A stretch of DNA of 64,000 nucleotides from Pseudomonas sp. RIT409 (GCF_003052515.2 NZ_QARE02000003.1:310001-374000), one strand, 5' to 3'; positions 45,293 through 55,082 are shown, counted from the stretch's first letter. Numbers and translations: made by a program. The notes: a model not told the origin generated them from the sequence alone.

Positions 45293-46198
45293 ATGACCAA
45301 AACAACAAAAGTCACCGACCCTTCCTACGAGTTGATGGACGACCACAATGGTCTATCGATCATCTACCGCGAACACGGATTCCCCTGCCCGCTGGTCCGC
45401 TGGCATTTCCACAAGGAATACGAGCTGCACCTGATCGTCGCCAGCTCCGGCAAGGTATTCGTTGGCGACTACATCGGCAACTTCCACCCAGGCACCCTGT
45501 TTCTCACCGGCCCAAACCTGCCACATAACTGGATCAGCCAGGTCGGGGAGGACGAGGTGGTGCCCAAGCGCGACATGCTGGTGAACTTCACCGAGGAATT
45601 ACTGGAAAGCGGCAATCAGGTGTTCGCCGAGTTGAAGACCTTGACGCCCCTGCTGGAGCGGGCGCAATACGGAATCGAGTTCCGCTGCAAACGGACGATC
45701 CGCCAGGCCAGCAAACTGATGCAGAAGATAGCCGACTCCAGCGGCATGACCCGACTGGGGCATTTTTTCATCCTGTTGGAGTTGTTGGCGGCGAGCGACG
45801 ACTTCCAGTTGCTGTCAGGCACCACAGCGTCGCAGCTGTCGGACGATCATGCAGTAGAGCGCACCAACAAAGCGGTGGATTACATCTTCAGCCACTACGC
45901 CCGCGAGCTGACCCTGGAAGAGGTCGCGGAGCATCTGGGGATGAAACCGACCTATTTCTCGCGGGTATTCAAACAGGCCACCGGCCGCACCTTCGTCGAA
46001 TTCGTCAATCGCCTGCGTATCAGCAAGTCCTGCGAGTTGCTCGCCGACGGCGAGAAACCGGTCACCGACGTGTGTTTCGAATCCGGTTTCAACAACATTT
46101 CCAACTTCAACCGGCGCTTCCAGCAACTCAAAGGCATGACGCCATCGCATTACCGACGCCTCGCCGTGCAGCGTTTGACCGAACAAAACCTGTACTGA
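45293..46198 (+). CDS. mtlR: AraC-family activator of the mtl operon
   Basis: A 301-residue AraC/XylS regulator. The N-terminal cupin-like effector domain (residues 25-110, PLVRWHFHKEYELHLIVASS) precedes two C-terminal helix-turn-helix motifs (LTLEEVAEHLGMKPTYFSRVFKQATG and the VTDVCFESGFNNISNFNRRF motif). It lies directly upstream of mtlE in the same direction, as in P. fluorescens, where MtlR activates the mannitol operon in the presence of mannitol or arabitol. Its likely binding repeats are at 46289-46325. Confidence 0.93.
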   Translation: MTKTTKVTDPSYELMDDHNGLSIIYREHGFPCPLVRWHFHKEYELHLIVASSGKVFVGDYIGNFHPGTLFLTGPNLPHNWISQVGEDEVVPKRDMLVNFTEELLESGNQVFAELKTLTPLLERAQYGIEFRCKRTIRQASKLMQKIADSSGMTRLGHFFILLELLAASDDFQLLSGTTASQLSDDHAVERTNKAVDYIFSHYARELTLEEVAEHLGMKPTYFSRVFKQATGRTFVEFVNRLRISKSCELLADGEKPVTDVCFESGFNNISNFNRRFQQLKGMTPSHYRRLAVQRLTEQNLY

Positions 46199-46288
46199 TT
46201 CGCCGCCTGCCCGCCCCCATCGACTACGCTGGCACTGCGCCGCGCCATGCCGGAACGCGATTCCGTCGCGTTGCCACTTGAACTCTGA

Positions 46289-46325
46289 GTGCAAGAAAGT
46301 ATCAGTTCAAGTGTGTCGCAGGATT
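46289..46325 (+). promoter_or_regulatory. Candidate MtlR-binding direct repeats before mtlE
   Basis: Two direct repeats of the form GTGY-N5-AGKATY: GTGC...AGTATC at 46289-46303 and GTGT...AGGATT at 46311-46325. They are 22 bases apart, two helical turns, as expected for an AraC-type activator. Flanking TTGAACT (46279-46285) and AGTTCAA (46304-46310) form an inverted pair. They lie about 115-150 bases before the mtlE start. Confidence 0.65.
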
Positions 46326-46439
46326 TGTCATCGTCTGTGCGGCCCGTTGTAATCAACGGACTTCTTCCAGGTCTTTTGGAAGGAACAAAAACAATAAACC
46401 AACCTTCTGTTGCCACGAGGCGCAGAAGAGGAGAGATAC

Positions 46440-47765
46440 ATGAAGACCTCTGCAAACGTTCTGCTTGCTTGCGCCTCTCTGTCACTCGGCCTGACCCTCT
46501 GCACCACAGCCTCAGCGGGCGACGTGACCATCGCCACAGTCAACAACAGCGACATGATCCGCATGCAGCGGCTGTCGAAAACCTTCGAAGAACAGCATCC
46601 CGACATCAAACTCAAATGGGTCGTCCTGGAAGAGAACGTCCTGCGTCAGCGCTTGACCACGGACATCGCGACCAAAGGCGGTCAGTTCGACGTGTTGACC
46701 ATCGGCATGTACGAAGCCTCACTCTGGGGCGCCAAGGGCTGGCTCAAAGAGATGGACAACCTGCCAGCGTCCTACGCGCTGGACGACGTGTTCCCCTCGG
46801 TGCGTGATGGGCTTTCAGTCGACGGCAAGCTCTTCGCCCTGCCGTTCTACGCAGAAAGTTCGATCACTTACTACCGCAAGGACTTGTTCAAGGCCGCAGG
46901 CCTGACCATGCCTGAGCGGCCGACCTGGACCCAGATCGCCGAATTCGCCGACAAGCTCACCGATAAGTCCAAGGAGCAATACGGCATCTGCCTGCGCGGC
47001 AAGGCCGGCTGGGGCGAAAACATGGCGTTGATCACCACCGTCGCCAACGCGTTCGGTGCCCGCTGGTTCGACGAACAGTGGAAGCCACAATTCGATCAGC
47101 CAGAATGGAAAAACGCGCTGACCTTCTATACCAACGTGATGAAGAAGGACGGCCCACCCGGCGCCTCCAGCAACGGCTTCAACGAAAACCTGGCCCTGTT
47201 CAACAGCGGCAAGTGCGCCATCTGGGTCGATGCCAGCGTCGCCGGCTCATTCGTGACCGACAAATCCCAGAGCAAGGTCGCCGACAACGTAGGGTTCACC
47301 TACGCGCCCCATGAAGTCACCGACAAAGGCTCGGCCTGGCTGTACTCCTGGGCCCTTGCCATTCCCACCAGTGCCAAGAACGACAAGGACGCACGTACCT
47401 TCACTGAATGGGCGACTTCCAAAGAATACGCGGCCCTCGTCGCCGAGAAAGACGGCGTCTCCAACGTGCCGCCAGGCACGCGTGCCTCGACCTACACCGA
47501 CGCCTATAAAAAAGCCGCGCCATTCGCTGACATCACCTTGGAATCGCTCAAGGCGGTTACGCCGAAAGCGCCGACGCTCAAGCCTGTGCCTTACGTCGGC
47601 ATCCAGCTGGTGACCATTCCCGAGTTCCAGTCGATCGGCACCTCGGTGGGTCAGCAATTCTCGGCCGCCCTGGTGGGCACCGCCTCGGTCGACCAGGCGC
47701 TGACCAACGCCCAAAGCGTCTCGGAACGTGAAATGAAGCGCGCCGGTTACCCGAAAAAGGGCTGA
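46440..47765 (+). CDS. mtlE: Mannitol/polyol ABC transporter substrate-binding protein
   Basis: A 441-residue extracytoplasmic solute-binding protein of family 1. Start at ATG after AGAGGAGAG. A Sec signal peptide (VLLACASLSLGLTLCTTASA) ends near residue 23 with cleavage before GDVTIATV. Mature motifs include the SBP family 1 core (FDVLTIGMYEASLWGAKGWLKEM, ALPFYAESSITYYRKDLFKAAG, GKCAIWVDAS). It binds mannitol, glucitol or arabitol in the periplasm and delivers it to MtlFGK. Confidence 0.95.
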   Translation: MKTSANVLLACASLSLGLTLCTTASAGDVTIATVNNSDMIRMQRLSKTFEEQHPDIKLKWVVLEENVLRQRLTTDIATKGGQFDVLTIGMYEASLWGAKGWLKEMDNLPASYALDDVFPSVRDGLSVDGKLFALPFYAESSITYYRKDLFKAAGLTMPERPTWTQIAEFADKLTDKSKEQYGICLRGKAGWGENMALITTVANAFGARWFDEQWKPQFDQPEWKNALTFYTNVMKKDGPPGASSNGFNENLALFNSGKCAIWVDASVAGSFVTDKSQSKVADNVGFTYAPHEVTDKGSAWLYSWALAIPTSAKNDKDARTFTEWATSKEYAALVAEKDGVSNVPPGTRASTYTDAYKKAAPFADITLESLKAVTPKAPTLKPVPYVGIQLVTIPEFQSIGTSVGQQFSAALVGTASVDQALTNAQSVSEREMKRAGYPKKG

Positions 47766-47843
47766 TCCCGCTCGTTTCCAGGCAGCGCCCGGCTCAGCTG
47801 GGTCGCTGCCCCGCTTCCGCCCATGCCCCGGTTCGGAGTCACC

Positions 47844-48776
47844 ATGAACACCTCAACCCTTCCGCCTCCTGCGTCTTCTGTCGCCGGAAAAGACCCGAAA
47901 AAAGCCAGCGTCACCAAACCTGGCTGGTTTCTGGTCAGCCCCTCTGTGGCCTTGCTGCTGGTCTGGATGATCGTCCCGCTGGGCATGACCATCTACTTTT
48001 CGCTGATCCGCTACAACCTGCTCAACCCGGGTGAAAACGAGTTCGTCGGCCTCGAGAACTTCGAGTTTTTCGTCACCGATTCAGGCTTTTTTCCGGGCGC
48101 CATGAACACCTTGCTGCTGGTTGGCAGCGTGCTGGCCATCAGCGTCATCCTCGGCGTGCTGATTTCAGCGCTGCTGGAAGCGACGGAGTTTTTCGGTCGC
48201 GGCATCGTCCGTGTGCTGCTGATTTCCCCGTTTTTCATCATGCCCACGGTCAGCGCTCTGATCTGGAAGAACCTGATTTTTCACCCGGTGTCCGGCATCC
48301 TCGCCTGGGTCTGGAAGTTGTTCGGGGCCCAGCCGGTAGACTGGCTGGCCAATTATCCGATGTTGTCCATCATCATCATCGTGTCATGGCAATGGCTGCC
48401 GTTCGCCATCCTGATTCTGATGACCGCCATGCAATCGCTCGACCAGGAACAGAAAGAAGCGGCGCGCCTGGACGGTGCGGGCCCCATCGCCATTTTCTGG
48501 CATTTGACCCTGCCCCACTTGGCGCGTCCCATCGCGGTGGTGCTGATGATCGAGACCATTTTCCTGCTCTCGGTGTTCGCTGAAATCTACACCACCACCA
48601 ACGGCGGCCCGGGTTTCGCGTCGACCAACCTGGCGTATCTGATCTACAACCAGGCGCTGCTGCAATTCGACGTGGGCATGGCATCGGCGGGCGGCTTGAT
48701 TGCCGTGGTCATCGCCAACATCGCAGCGATCATCCTGGTACGGATGATCGGCAAAAACCTCACTGAAAAATCCTGA
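47844..48776 (+). CDS. mtlF: Polyol ABC transporter permease MtlF
   Basis: A 310-residue inner-membrane permease with six helices (first: GWFLVSPSVALLLVWMIVPLGMTIYF region). The EAA loop that contacts the ATPase is EAARLDGAGPIAIFWHLTLP near residue 220. The ATG at 47844, after GGAG, is preferred over an ATG seven codons upstream. It is the second gene of the operon. Confidence 0.94.
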   Translation: MNTSTLPPPASSVAGKDPKKASVTKPGWFLVSPSVALLLVWMIVPLGMTIYFSLIRYNLLNPGENEFVGLENFEFFVTDSGFFPGAMNTLLLVGSVLAISVILGVLISALLEATEFFGRGIVRVLLISPFFIMPTVSALIWKNLIFHPVSGILAWVWKLFGAQPVDWLANYPMLSIIIIVSWQWLPFAILILMTAMQSLDQEQKEAARLDGAGPIAIFWHLTLPHLARPIAVVLMIETIFLLSVFAEIYTTTNGGPGFASTNLAYLIYNQALLQFDVGMASAGGLIAVVIANIAAIILVRMIGKNLTEKS

Positions 48777-48786
48777 GGGCACGGAC

Positions 48787-49620
48787 ATGATGACGCTCAA
48801 GCAATCCCGTCGCCTGCAAAGCCTGCTGCTCGGCAGTTTGTCCTGGTTGATCGCAGCGCTGATCTTCTTCCCCATCTTCTGGATGGTGCTGACCAGCTTC
48901 AAGACCGAGATCGACGCCTTCGCGACACCGCCGCAATTGTTCTTCACCCCGACGCTGGAGAATTACCTGCACATCCAGGAACGCAGCGATTACTTTCACT
49001 TCGCCTGGAACTCGATCCTCATCTCGTTCAGCGCCACGATCCTGTGCCTGCTGATCGCCGTGCCGGCCGCTTACTCCATGGCCTTCTTCGAAACCAAGCG
49101 CACCAAGAAAACCTTGCTGTGGATGCTCTCGACGAAAATGCTGCCGCCGGTGGGCGTGCTCATGCCGATTTACCTGCTGGCCAAGAGTTTCGGCCTGCTG
49201 GATTCGCGCATCGCGCTGATTGTGATCTACACCCTGATCAACCTGCCGATCGTGGTCTGGATGATTTACACCTACTTCAAGGACATTCCCGGCGAAATCC
49301 TGGAGGCCTCGCGTCTGGATGGCGCAAGCACCGGGCAGGAAATCTTCAGGGTGCTGATTCCGATCTGCAAGGGCGGCCTGGCCTCGACCGCGTTGTTGTC
49401 GTTGATCCTGTGCTGGAACGAGGCGTTCTGGTCGTTGAACCTGACTTCCTCAAGCGCCGCGCCGCTGACCGCGTTGATCGCCTCCTATTCGAGCCCCGAA
49501 GGCTTGTTCTGGGCCAAGCTCTCGGCGGTGTCGACCCTGGCTTGCGCGCCGATCCTGATTTTCGGCTGGATCAGCCAGAAGCAGTTGGTTCGCGGGTTGT
49601 CGTTTGGTGCGGTGAAATGA
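48787..49620 (+). CDS. mtlG: Polyol ABC transporter permease MtlG
   Basis: A 277-residue binding-protein-dependent permease with six helices and the EAA motif EASRLDGASTGQEIFRVLIP near residue 175. It starts 10 bases after mtlF; two consecutive ATG codons are present at the start. It partners MtlF in the membrane channel. A 183-base gap holding a palindromic repeat follows before mtlK. Confidence 0.94.
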   Translation: MMTLKQSRRLQSLLLGSLSWLIAALIFFPIFWMVLTSFKTEIDAFATPPQLFFTPTLENYLHIQERSDYFHFAWNSILISFSATILCLLIAVPAAYSMAFFETKRTKKTLLWMLSTKMLPPVGVLMPIYLLAKSFGLLDSRIALIVIYTLINLPIVVWMIYTYFKDIPGEILEASRLDGASTGQEIFRVLIPICKGGLASTALLSLILCWNEAFWSLNLTSSSAAPLTALIASYSSPEGLFWAKLSAVSTLACAPILIFGWISQKQLVRGLSFGAVK

Positions 49621-49648
49621 GTCAAGCCACGATCTCACCCTGTAAATG

Positions 49649-49753
49649 ATGGTTCCCACGCTCCGCGTGGTAACCGTGACCCGGACGCTCCGCGTCCAAA
49701 GGCCGACGCACAGCGTCAAGGGCGGCATTCCCACGCAGAGCGTGGGAACGATC
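49649..49753. repeat. Cloverleaf palindromic repeat, copy 2, inside the mtl operon
   Basis: An element of about 105 bases, related to the one at 5684-5795, between mtlG and mtlK. Inverted outer arms GTTCCCACGCTC (49652-49663) and GAGCGTGGGAAC (49738-49749) enclose hairpins with the GACGCTCCGCGTC core. It is less perfect than copy 1 (TGGTAACC in place of TGGGAA on one arm). As RNA it could stabilise the upstream mtlEFG message or weaken transcription into mtlK. Confidence 0.88.
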
Positions 49754-49803
49754 TCCTAACCACCCTTTTTTGATGCACGTGAAGAATAAAACTGGAGCCC
49801 CAC

Positions 49804-50907
49804 ATGGCTAACCTGACCATCAGAAATCTGCAAAAAGGCTTTGACGGCCACCAAATCATCAAAGGCATCGACCTGGACGTCAAAGACCGTGAATTCGTCG
49901 TTTTCGTCGGTCCGTCCGGCTGTGGCAAGTCCACCCTGCTACGGCTGATCGCCGGGCTGGAAGACGTCACCAGTGGCAGCATCGAGCTCGATGGGCGGGA
50001 GATCACCGAAGTCACCCCAGCTAAACGCGACCTGGCGATGGTGTTCCAGACCTACGCGCTTTACCCCCACATGACCGTGAGCAAGAACCTGTCCTTCGCC
50101 CTGGACCTGGCAGGCACGCCCAAGGCCGAGGTGGAGAAAAAGGTCGCCGAGGCGGCACGCATTCTGGAACTGGGCCCGCTGCTGGAACGCAAGCCCAAAC
50201 AGCTTTCGGGCGGCCAGCGCCAGCGTGTAGCCATCGGACGTGCCATCGTGCGCAACCCGAAAATCTTCCTGTTCGACGAACCCCTGTCCAACCTCGATGC
50301 CGCGCTGCGGGTGCAGACACGCCTGGAGCTGTCGCGACTGCACAAGGAGCTGGAAGCGACCATGATCTACGTCACCCACGATCAGGTGGAAGCCATGACC
50401 CTGGCCGACAAGGTGGTGGTGCTCAACGGCGGCCGCGTGGAACAAGTGGGCTCTCCGCTAGAGCTTTATCACCACCCAGCGAACTTGTTCGTGGCAGGTT
50501 TCCTCGGGACACCCAAGATGGGCTTCCTCAAAGGCAAGGTCAGCCGGGTCGAGGCCAGCGGCTGTGAAGTCACGTTGGACGCGGGAACCACCATCAGCCT
50601 GCCCTTCACCAACGCCCAACAGAGCGTCGGTGATGCCGTCACCCTGGGTATCCGTCCTGAGCATCTGGAAATCGCCAAACCCGGCGAATGCCAGCTGCAG
50701 GTGGTGGCCGATGTCAGCGAGCGGCTAGGCAGCGACACCTATTGCCACGTCCGGACGGCTTCCGGCGAAGCCCTCACCATGCGGATTCGCGGTGACCTGG
50801 CCAGCCAGTATGGGGAAACCCTCAACCTGCACCTGGACAGCACCCATTGCCACCTGTTCGACGCTCAGGGGCAGGTCATCCGCAAAGCCATGCAAGCCGC
50901 GGCCTGA
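49804..50907 (+). CDS. mtlK: Polyol ABC transporter ATP-binding protein
   Basis: A 367-residue ABC ATPase of the MalK/UgpC type. Walker A GPSGCGKST (residues 37-45), Q loop, signature LSGGQRQR near 135, Walker B IFLFDEPLSNLDAALR and the H switch YVTHDQVEAM. The C-terminal TOBE/OB regulatory domain fills residues 240-367 (LGIRPEHLEIA). It powers MtlFG. The start follows TGGAGCCCCAC. Confidence 0.96.
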   Translation: MANLTIRNLQKGFDGHQIIKGIDLDVKDREFVVFVGPSGCGKSTLLRLIAGLEDVTSGSIELDGREITEVTPAKRDLAMVFQTYALYPHMTVSKNLSFALDLAGTPKAEVEKKVAEAARILELGPLLERKPKQLSGGQRQRVAIGRAIVRNPKIFLFDEPLSNLDAALRVQTRLELSRLHKELEATMIYVTHDQVEAMTLADKVVVLNGGRVEQVGSPLELYHHPANLFVAGFLGTPKMGFLKGKVSRVEASGCEVTLDAGTTISLPFTNAQQSVGDAVTLGIRPEHLEIAKPGECQLQVVADVSERLGSDTYCHVRTASGEALTMRIRGDLASQYGETLNLHLDSTHCHLFDAQGQVIRKAMQAAA

Positions 50908-50941
50908 AACCGCGGCATCTACCCGAATCGAGAACGCCGTC

Positions 50942-52441
50942 ATGAAACTGAACAAACAGAACCTGTCGAATCTGGGCCCTGGTATCGCGGTGCCCGGCTA
51001 CGCCCTCGAAGACCGCCGCCAGGGCATCGCGCATATCGGCGTGGGCGGCTTCCATCGCGCGCACCAGGCGTTTTACACCGATGCGCTCATGAACACCGGC
51101 GAGGGCCTGGACTGGGCCATTTGCGGCGTCAGCCTGCGCGAAGAGGACCGCAACAATTTCGAAGCCCTGAAAGGCCAGGATTTTCTCTACACCCTGTTCG
51201 AACTGGGCGACACACCCGATACCGAGACCCGGGTCATCGGTGCCATGAGTCAGATGTTGATGTCCACCGACAACGATCTGGCATTGATCGACAAACTGGC
51301 CAGCCCCGAGATTCGCATTGTCTCGTTGACCATCACCGAGGGCGGCTACTGCATCGACGACAGCACCGGCGAGTTCATGAGCCATCTGCCGCAGATCCAG
51401 CATGACCTGACCCATCCGGCCACCCCGAAGACGGTGTTCGGCTACCTGTGCGCGGCCCTGGCCAAGCGCCGAGCCCAAGGCATACCGGCATTCACGTTGA
51501 TGTCCTGCGATAACCTGCCGCACAACGGCGCGGTGACTCGCAAGGCGCTGCTGGCCTTCGCCCGGCTGCGCGACACGGAACTGCATGACTGGATCGCCGA
51601 AAACGTCAGCTTCCCCAATGCCATGGTCGACCGCATCACGCCGATGACCAGCACCGCCCACCGCTTGCAGTTGCATGACACCAAGGGCATCGACGACGCC
51701 TGGCCAGTGGTCTGCGAGCCCTTCGTGCAGTGGGTACTGGAAGACAAGTTCGTCAATGGCCGCCCGGCGTGGGAAAAAGTCGGCGTGCAGTTCACCGACG
51801 ACGTGACCCCTTACGAAGAAATGAAGATCAAGCTGCTTAACGGCAGCCACTTGGCGCTGACCTACCTGGGCGCGCTGAAGGGCTACCGCTTCGTCCATGA
51901 AACCATGAACGATCCGCTGTTCGTCGAGTACATCCGCACCTACATGGACCTGGACGTCACGCCGCAATTGGCGCCAGTGCCCGGCATCGACCTGACGGAG
52001 TACAAGCAGACGCTCATCGAGCGTTTTTCCAACCAGGCGATCGCGGACCAATTGGAGCGTGTCTGTTCCGATGGTTCGTCGAAATTTCCGAAATTCACTG
52101 TCCCGACGATCAACCGGCTGATTGTCGATCAAGGCAACCTGGACCGCGCCTCACTGGTCGTCGCGGCCTGGGCCCTCTATCTGCAGGGCAACAGGAACGG
52201 GGATTTCAAAGGCGAGAACGGTGTGGAGTACAAGGTGGTCGACCCGCGTGCCGAGTTCTGCAAGGCGCTGGTGGCCGATGACGTGCTGATCACCCAGCGT
52301 CTGTTGGAGGTCGAGGAGATCTTCGGCGCCGCGATTCCCAAGTCGGCGGCTTTCGTCGCCTCGTTCGAAAAGAACCTGAATAGCCTGAAGCAGTTGGGCG
52401 TCAGCAAAACCCTGGAAAACCTGTTGGCGAAAACCGTGTGA
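50942..52441 (+). CDS. mtlD: Mannitol 2-dehydrogenase
   Basis: A 499-residue polyol-specific long-chain dehydrogenase. It oxidises mannitol to fructose, arabitol to xylulose and glucitol to fructose with NAD. Start at MKLNKQNLSNLG, 34 bases after mtlK; the frame is open upstream within mtlK. The N-terminal Rossmann motif is GIAHIGVGGFHRAHQAFY, and the catalytic Lys segment is KIKLLNGSHLALTYLGAL near 298 (K-x5-N-x2-H signature). The products feed MtlY and MtlZ. Confidence 0.96.
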   Translation: MKLNKQNLSNLGPGIAVPGYALEDRRQGIAHIGVGGFHRAHQAFYTDALMNTGEGLDWAICGVSLREEDRNNFEALKGQDFLYTLFELGDTPDTETRVIGAMSQMLMSTDNDLALIDKLASPEIRIVSLTITEGGYCIDDSTGEFMSHLPQIQHDLTHPATPKTVFGYLCAALAKRRAQGIPAFTLMSCDNLPHNGAVTRKALLAFARLRDTELHDWIAENVSFPNAMVDRITPMTSTAHRLQLHDTKGIDDAWPVVCEPFVQWVLEDKFVNGRPAWEKVGVQFTDDVTPYEEMKIKLLNGSHLALTYLGALKGYRFVHETMNDPLFVEYIRTYMDLDVTPQLAPVPGIDLTEYKQTLIERFSNQAIADQLERVCSDGSSKFPKFTVPTINRLIVDQGNLDRASLVVAAWALYLQGNRNGDFKGENGVEYKVVDPRAEFCKALVADDVLITQRLLEVEEIFGAAIPKSAAFVASFEKNLNSLKQLGVSKTLENLLAKTV

Positions 52442-52448
52442 GGTGAAC

Positions 52449-53930
52449 ATGTTTCTCGGCATCGATTGCGGCACTCAAGGCACCAAGGCGATCGTCCTGG
52501 ATGCCACCAGCGGCAAGGTTCTGGGCGAAGGCTCGGGCGCGCATCACATGATCAGCGGGCCCAACGGGCGGCGCGAGCAAGATGTGCAGGAATGGCTCGA
52601 CGCGTTCGAACAGGCGACGGCCGTCGCATTGAAGCAGGCGGGCGTTTCCGGTGCCGAGATTCAGGGCATTGGCGTGTCCGGCCAGCAACACGGGCTGGTG
52701 ATGATTGACTCACACGGCGAGGTCTTGCGTCCGGCGAAGCTGTGGTGCGACACCGAGTCCGCCCCCGAGAATGACCGCCTGCTGGCGTACCTCGGCGGCG
52801 AAACCGGATCGCTGGAGCGGCTGGGCATTGCCATCGCCCCCGGCTATACCGTTTCCAAGCTGCTTTGGACCAAGGAGCAGTTTCCCGACCTGTTCGCTCG
52901 GATCGACAAGATCCTGCTGCCCCACGATTACCTCAATTACTGGCTGACCGGGCGCTGTTGCAGTGAATTCGGCGACGCCTCCGGGACCGGCTATTTCAAT
53001 GTACGGACCCGGCAGTGGGACCTGGACATCCTTAACCACATCGATCCCGCGGGGCGCCTGGTCAACGCCTTGCCGACCCTGCTGAAAGCCCATGCGCCGG
53101 TCGGCAAAATTCTGCCTGCGATCGCCGAGCGCCTGGGCCTCAACCCTGAAGCCATCGTCTCCAGTGGAGGCGGCGACAACATGATGGGCGCCATCGGCAC
53201 CGGCAACATCGCGCCGGGTTCCATCACCATGAGCCTGGGCTCGTCAGGGACGGTGTATGCCTTCAGCGACGAGGGCACCGTCAGCGACCAACCGTCGGTC
53301 GCGACATTCTGCTCGTCGTCGGGTGGATGGCTGCCGCTGATCTGCACCATGAACCTGACCAACGCCACCAGCGCCATCCGCGAACTGTTCGCACTGGACA
53401 TCGGCGCCTTCAACGCCGCCATCGCCTCGTCGCCAATTGGTGCGCAAGGTGTACTGATGCTCCCGTTCCTCAACGGCGAGCGCGTGCCTGCCCTGCCCCA
53501 TGCCACTGGCAGCATCCTGGGCCTGGACAGCACCAACCTGACACAAGCCAACCTGTGCCGCGCAGTGGTCGAAGGCACCACCTTCGGCTTGCGCTACGGC
53601 CTCGACCTGCTGCGCGACAGCGGCATCAAAAGCGCCACTATCCGCCTGATCGGCGGGGGTGCGAAAAGCGCGATCTGGCGGCAGATCGTCGCTGATATCA
53701 TGGACACACCGGTCATCTGCACCACCGGGACCGAAGCGGCCGCACTGGGCGCTGCGATTCAGGCGGCCTGGTGTCACGCCCATAGCGTCGGCGGCAACGA
53801 GTCGCTGCAGGCGCTGAGCGAGCGATGCGTCAGCCTCGATCCTGACAGTGAAACGCAACCGATCGCCGAACATGTGGCCGCCTATCAACAGGTTTATCAG
53901 CATTATCGCAATCAATTGCAGGGCCTCTGA
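52449..53930 (+). CDS. mtlY: Xylulokinase
   Basis: A 493-residue FGGY-family carbohydrate kinase that phosphorylates D-xylulose to xylulose 5-phosphate. The ATG start is preferred over a GTG two codons upstream because of GAGGTGAAC spacing. Motifs: FLGIDCGTQGTKAIVLD (phosphate 1), GVSGQQHGLVMID, GGGDNMMGAIGTG, SLGSSGTVYAF, and RLIGGGAKSAIWRQIVADI (FGGY signature 2). It handles the arabitol-derived branch of the pathway. Confidence 0.95.
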   Translation: MFLGIDCGTQGTKAIVLDATSGKVLGEGSGAHHMISGPNGRREQDVQEWLDAFEQATAVALKQAGVSGAEIQGIGVSGQQHGLVMIDSHGEVLRPAKLWCDTESAPENDRLLAYLGGETGSLERLGIAIAPGYTVSKLLWTKEQFPDLFARIDKILLPHDYLNYWLTGRCCSEFGDASGTGYFNVRTRQWDLDILNHIDPAGRLVNALPTLLKAHAPVGKILPAIAERLGLNPEAIVSSGGGDNMMGAIGTGNIAPGSITMSLGSSGTVYAFSDEGTVSDQPSVATFCSSSGGWLPLICTMNLTNATSAIRELFALDIGAFNAAIASSPIGAQGVLMLPFLNGERVPALPHATGSILGLDSTNLTQANLCRAVVEGTTFGLRYGLDLLRDSGIKSATIRLIGGGAKSAIWRQIVADIMDTPVICTTGTEAAALGAAIQAAWCHAHSVGGNESLQALSERCVSLDPDSETQPIAEHVAAYQQVYQHYRNQLQGL

Positions 53931-53960
53931 CGCTGGCCGTCTGCCCTTAATGGAGCACCT

Positions 53961-54905
53961 ATGTATCTGGTCTGTGGCGAAGCACTGTTCGACTTTTTCA
54001 GTCAGCCGGACGCTAACGGAGCGAGTAACAGCAACAAAGTCGCCTTTCAGGCCATTGCCGGCGGCTCGCCGTTCAACGTCGCCGTAGGGTTGCGCCGCCT
54101 GGGAGTGGACGCTGGCTTCTTTGCCGGCCTCTCCACCGACTACCTCGGCAAGCGCCTGGAAGCGGTACTGGATGAAGAAGGTGTGCGCGATGACTTCCTG
54201 GTTCACTTCGATGCGCCCACCACCTTGGCGATGGTCGCGGTCGGAGCGGACGGCTCACCCCATTACAGCTTCCGGGGCGAAGGCTGCGCCGACCGCTTGC
54301 TCGCGCCCAAGCATCTGCCGGCATTGGACGACAACGTGCGCGGGCTGCACGTCGGCTCCTTCTCGCTGGTGGTGCAGCCGGTCGCCGACACCCTCCTCGC
54401 GCTCGTCGAGCGTGAGAGCGGCAAGCGCCTGATTACTTTCGACCCCAACGTGCGCCTGAATCCGGCACCGAGCATCGAACGCTGGCGCGGCCAAGTGGCG
54501 AAGTTCGCCCAGCACGCACACATCATTAAAGTCAGCGACGAGGACCTCGGCCTGCTGTACCCGGACATCGAGCCGGCAACGGTAGCCAAGGGCTGGCTGC
54601 AGCATAACTGCCAACTGGTGATCATGACCCGAGGACGGCAGGGCGCGACCGTCTTCACCCGCGAACTCGGCCACTGGTCGGTGCCCGCGCGCGAAGTGAA
54701 GACCGCCGATACCGTCGGTGCCGGCGACACGTTCCAGGCGGCGCTGATTACCTTCCTCACCGAACGGCAGCTCGACAACCCGGCAAGCCTGACGACACTG
54801 AGCCGTGAAACCCTGACCGACATGCTGAATTTCGCCGTGGCCGCCGCTGCGGTGACCTGCACCCGGGTCGGACCGGATCTGCCGTATCGGGATCAGGTGA
54901 TCTAG
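53961..54905 (+). CDS. mtlZ: Fructokinase
   Basis: A 314-residue PfkB-family kinase that converts fructose, the product of MtlD from mannitol, to fructose 6-phosphate. PfkB signatures are AGGSPFNVAVGLRRLG (residues 33-48) and DTVGAGDTFQAALI near 249-262 with the catalytic Asp. It is the last gene of the operon, 30 bases after mtlY. Confidence 0.94.
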   Translation: MYLVCGEALFDFFSQPDANGASNSNKVAFQAIAGGSPFNVAVGLRRLGVDAGFFAGLSTDYLGKRLEAVLDEEGVRDDFLVHFDAPTTLAMVAVGADGSPHYSFRGEGCADRLLAPKHLPALDDNVRGLHVGSFSLVVQPVADTLLALVERESGKRLITFDPNVRLNPAPSIERWRGQVAKFAQHAHIIKVSDEDLGLLYPDIEPATVAKGWLQHNCQLVIMTRGRQGATVFTRELGHWSVPAREVKTADTVGAGDTFQAALITFLTERQLDNPASLTTLSRETLTDMLNFAVAAAAVTCTRVGPDLPYRDQVI

Positions 54906-55026
54906 GTTCTGCAGGAAAAGCCTTGATACTTGGTGATGCCGCGTTGGAAAGCCTTTTTACAGACCCAGGGTAAGTTCATACCGCTGCAGCCTCGCCAGAA
55001 TGGCGCGACCTTACCATTCATCCATG

Positions 55027-55065
55027 AAAAAGGGGCAGCCGGTCCAAGAGCGCTGCCCCTTTTTC
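55027..55065. terminator. Terminator after mtlZ
   Basis: Stem AAAAAGGGGCAG / CTGCCCCTTTTT with a 14-base loop, T-rich on both strands. It closes the mtl operon and also the convergent gene at 55083-55697. Confidence 0.93.
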
Positions 55066-55082
55066 TTTCATGCTTATCGACT

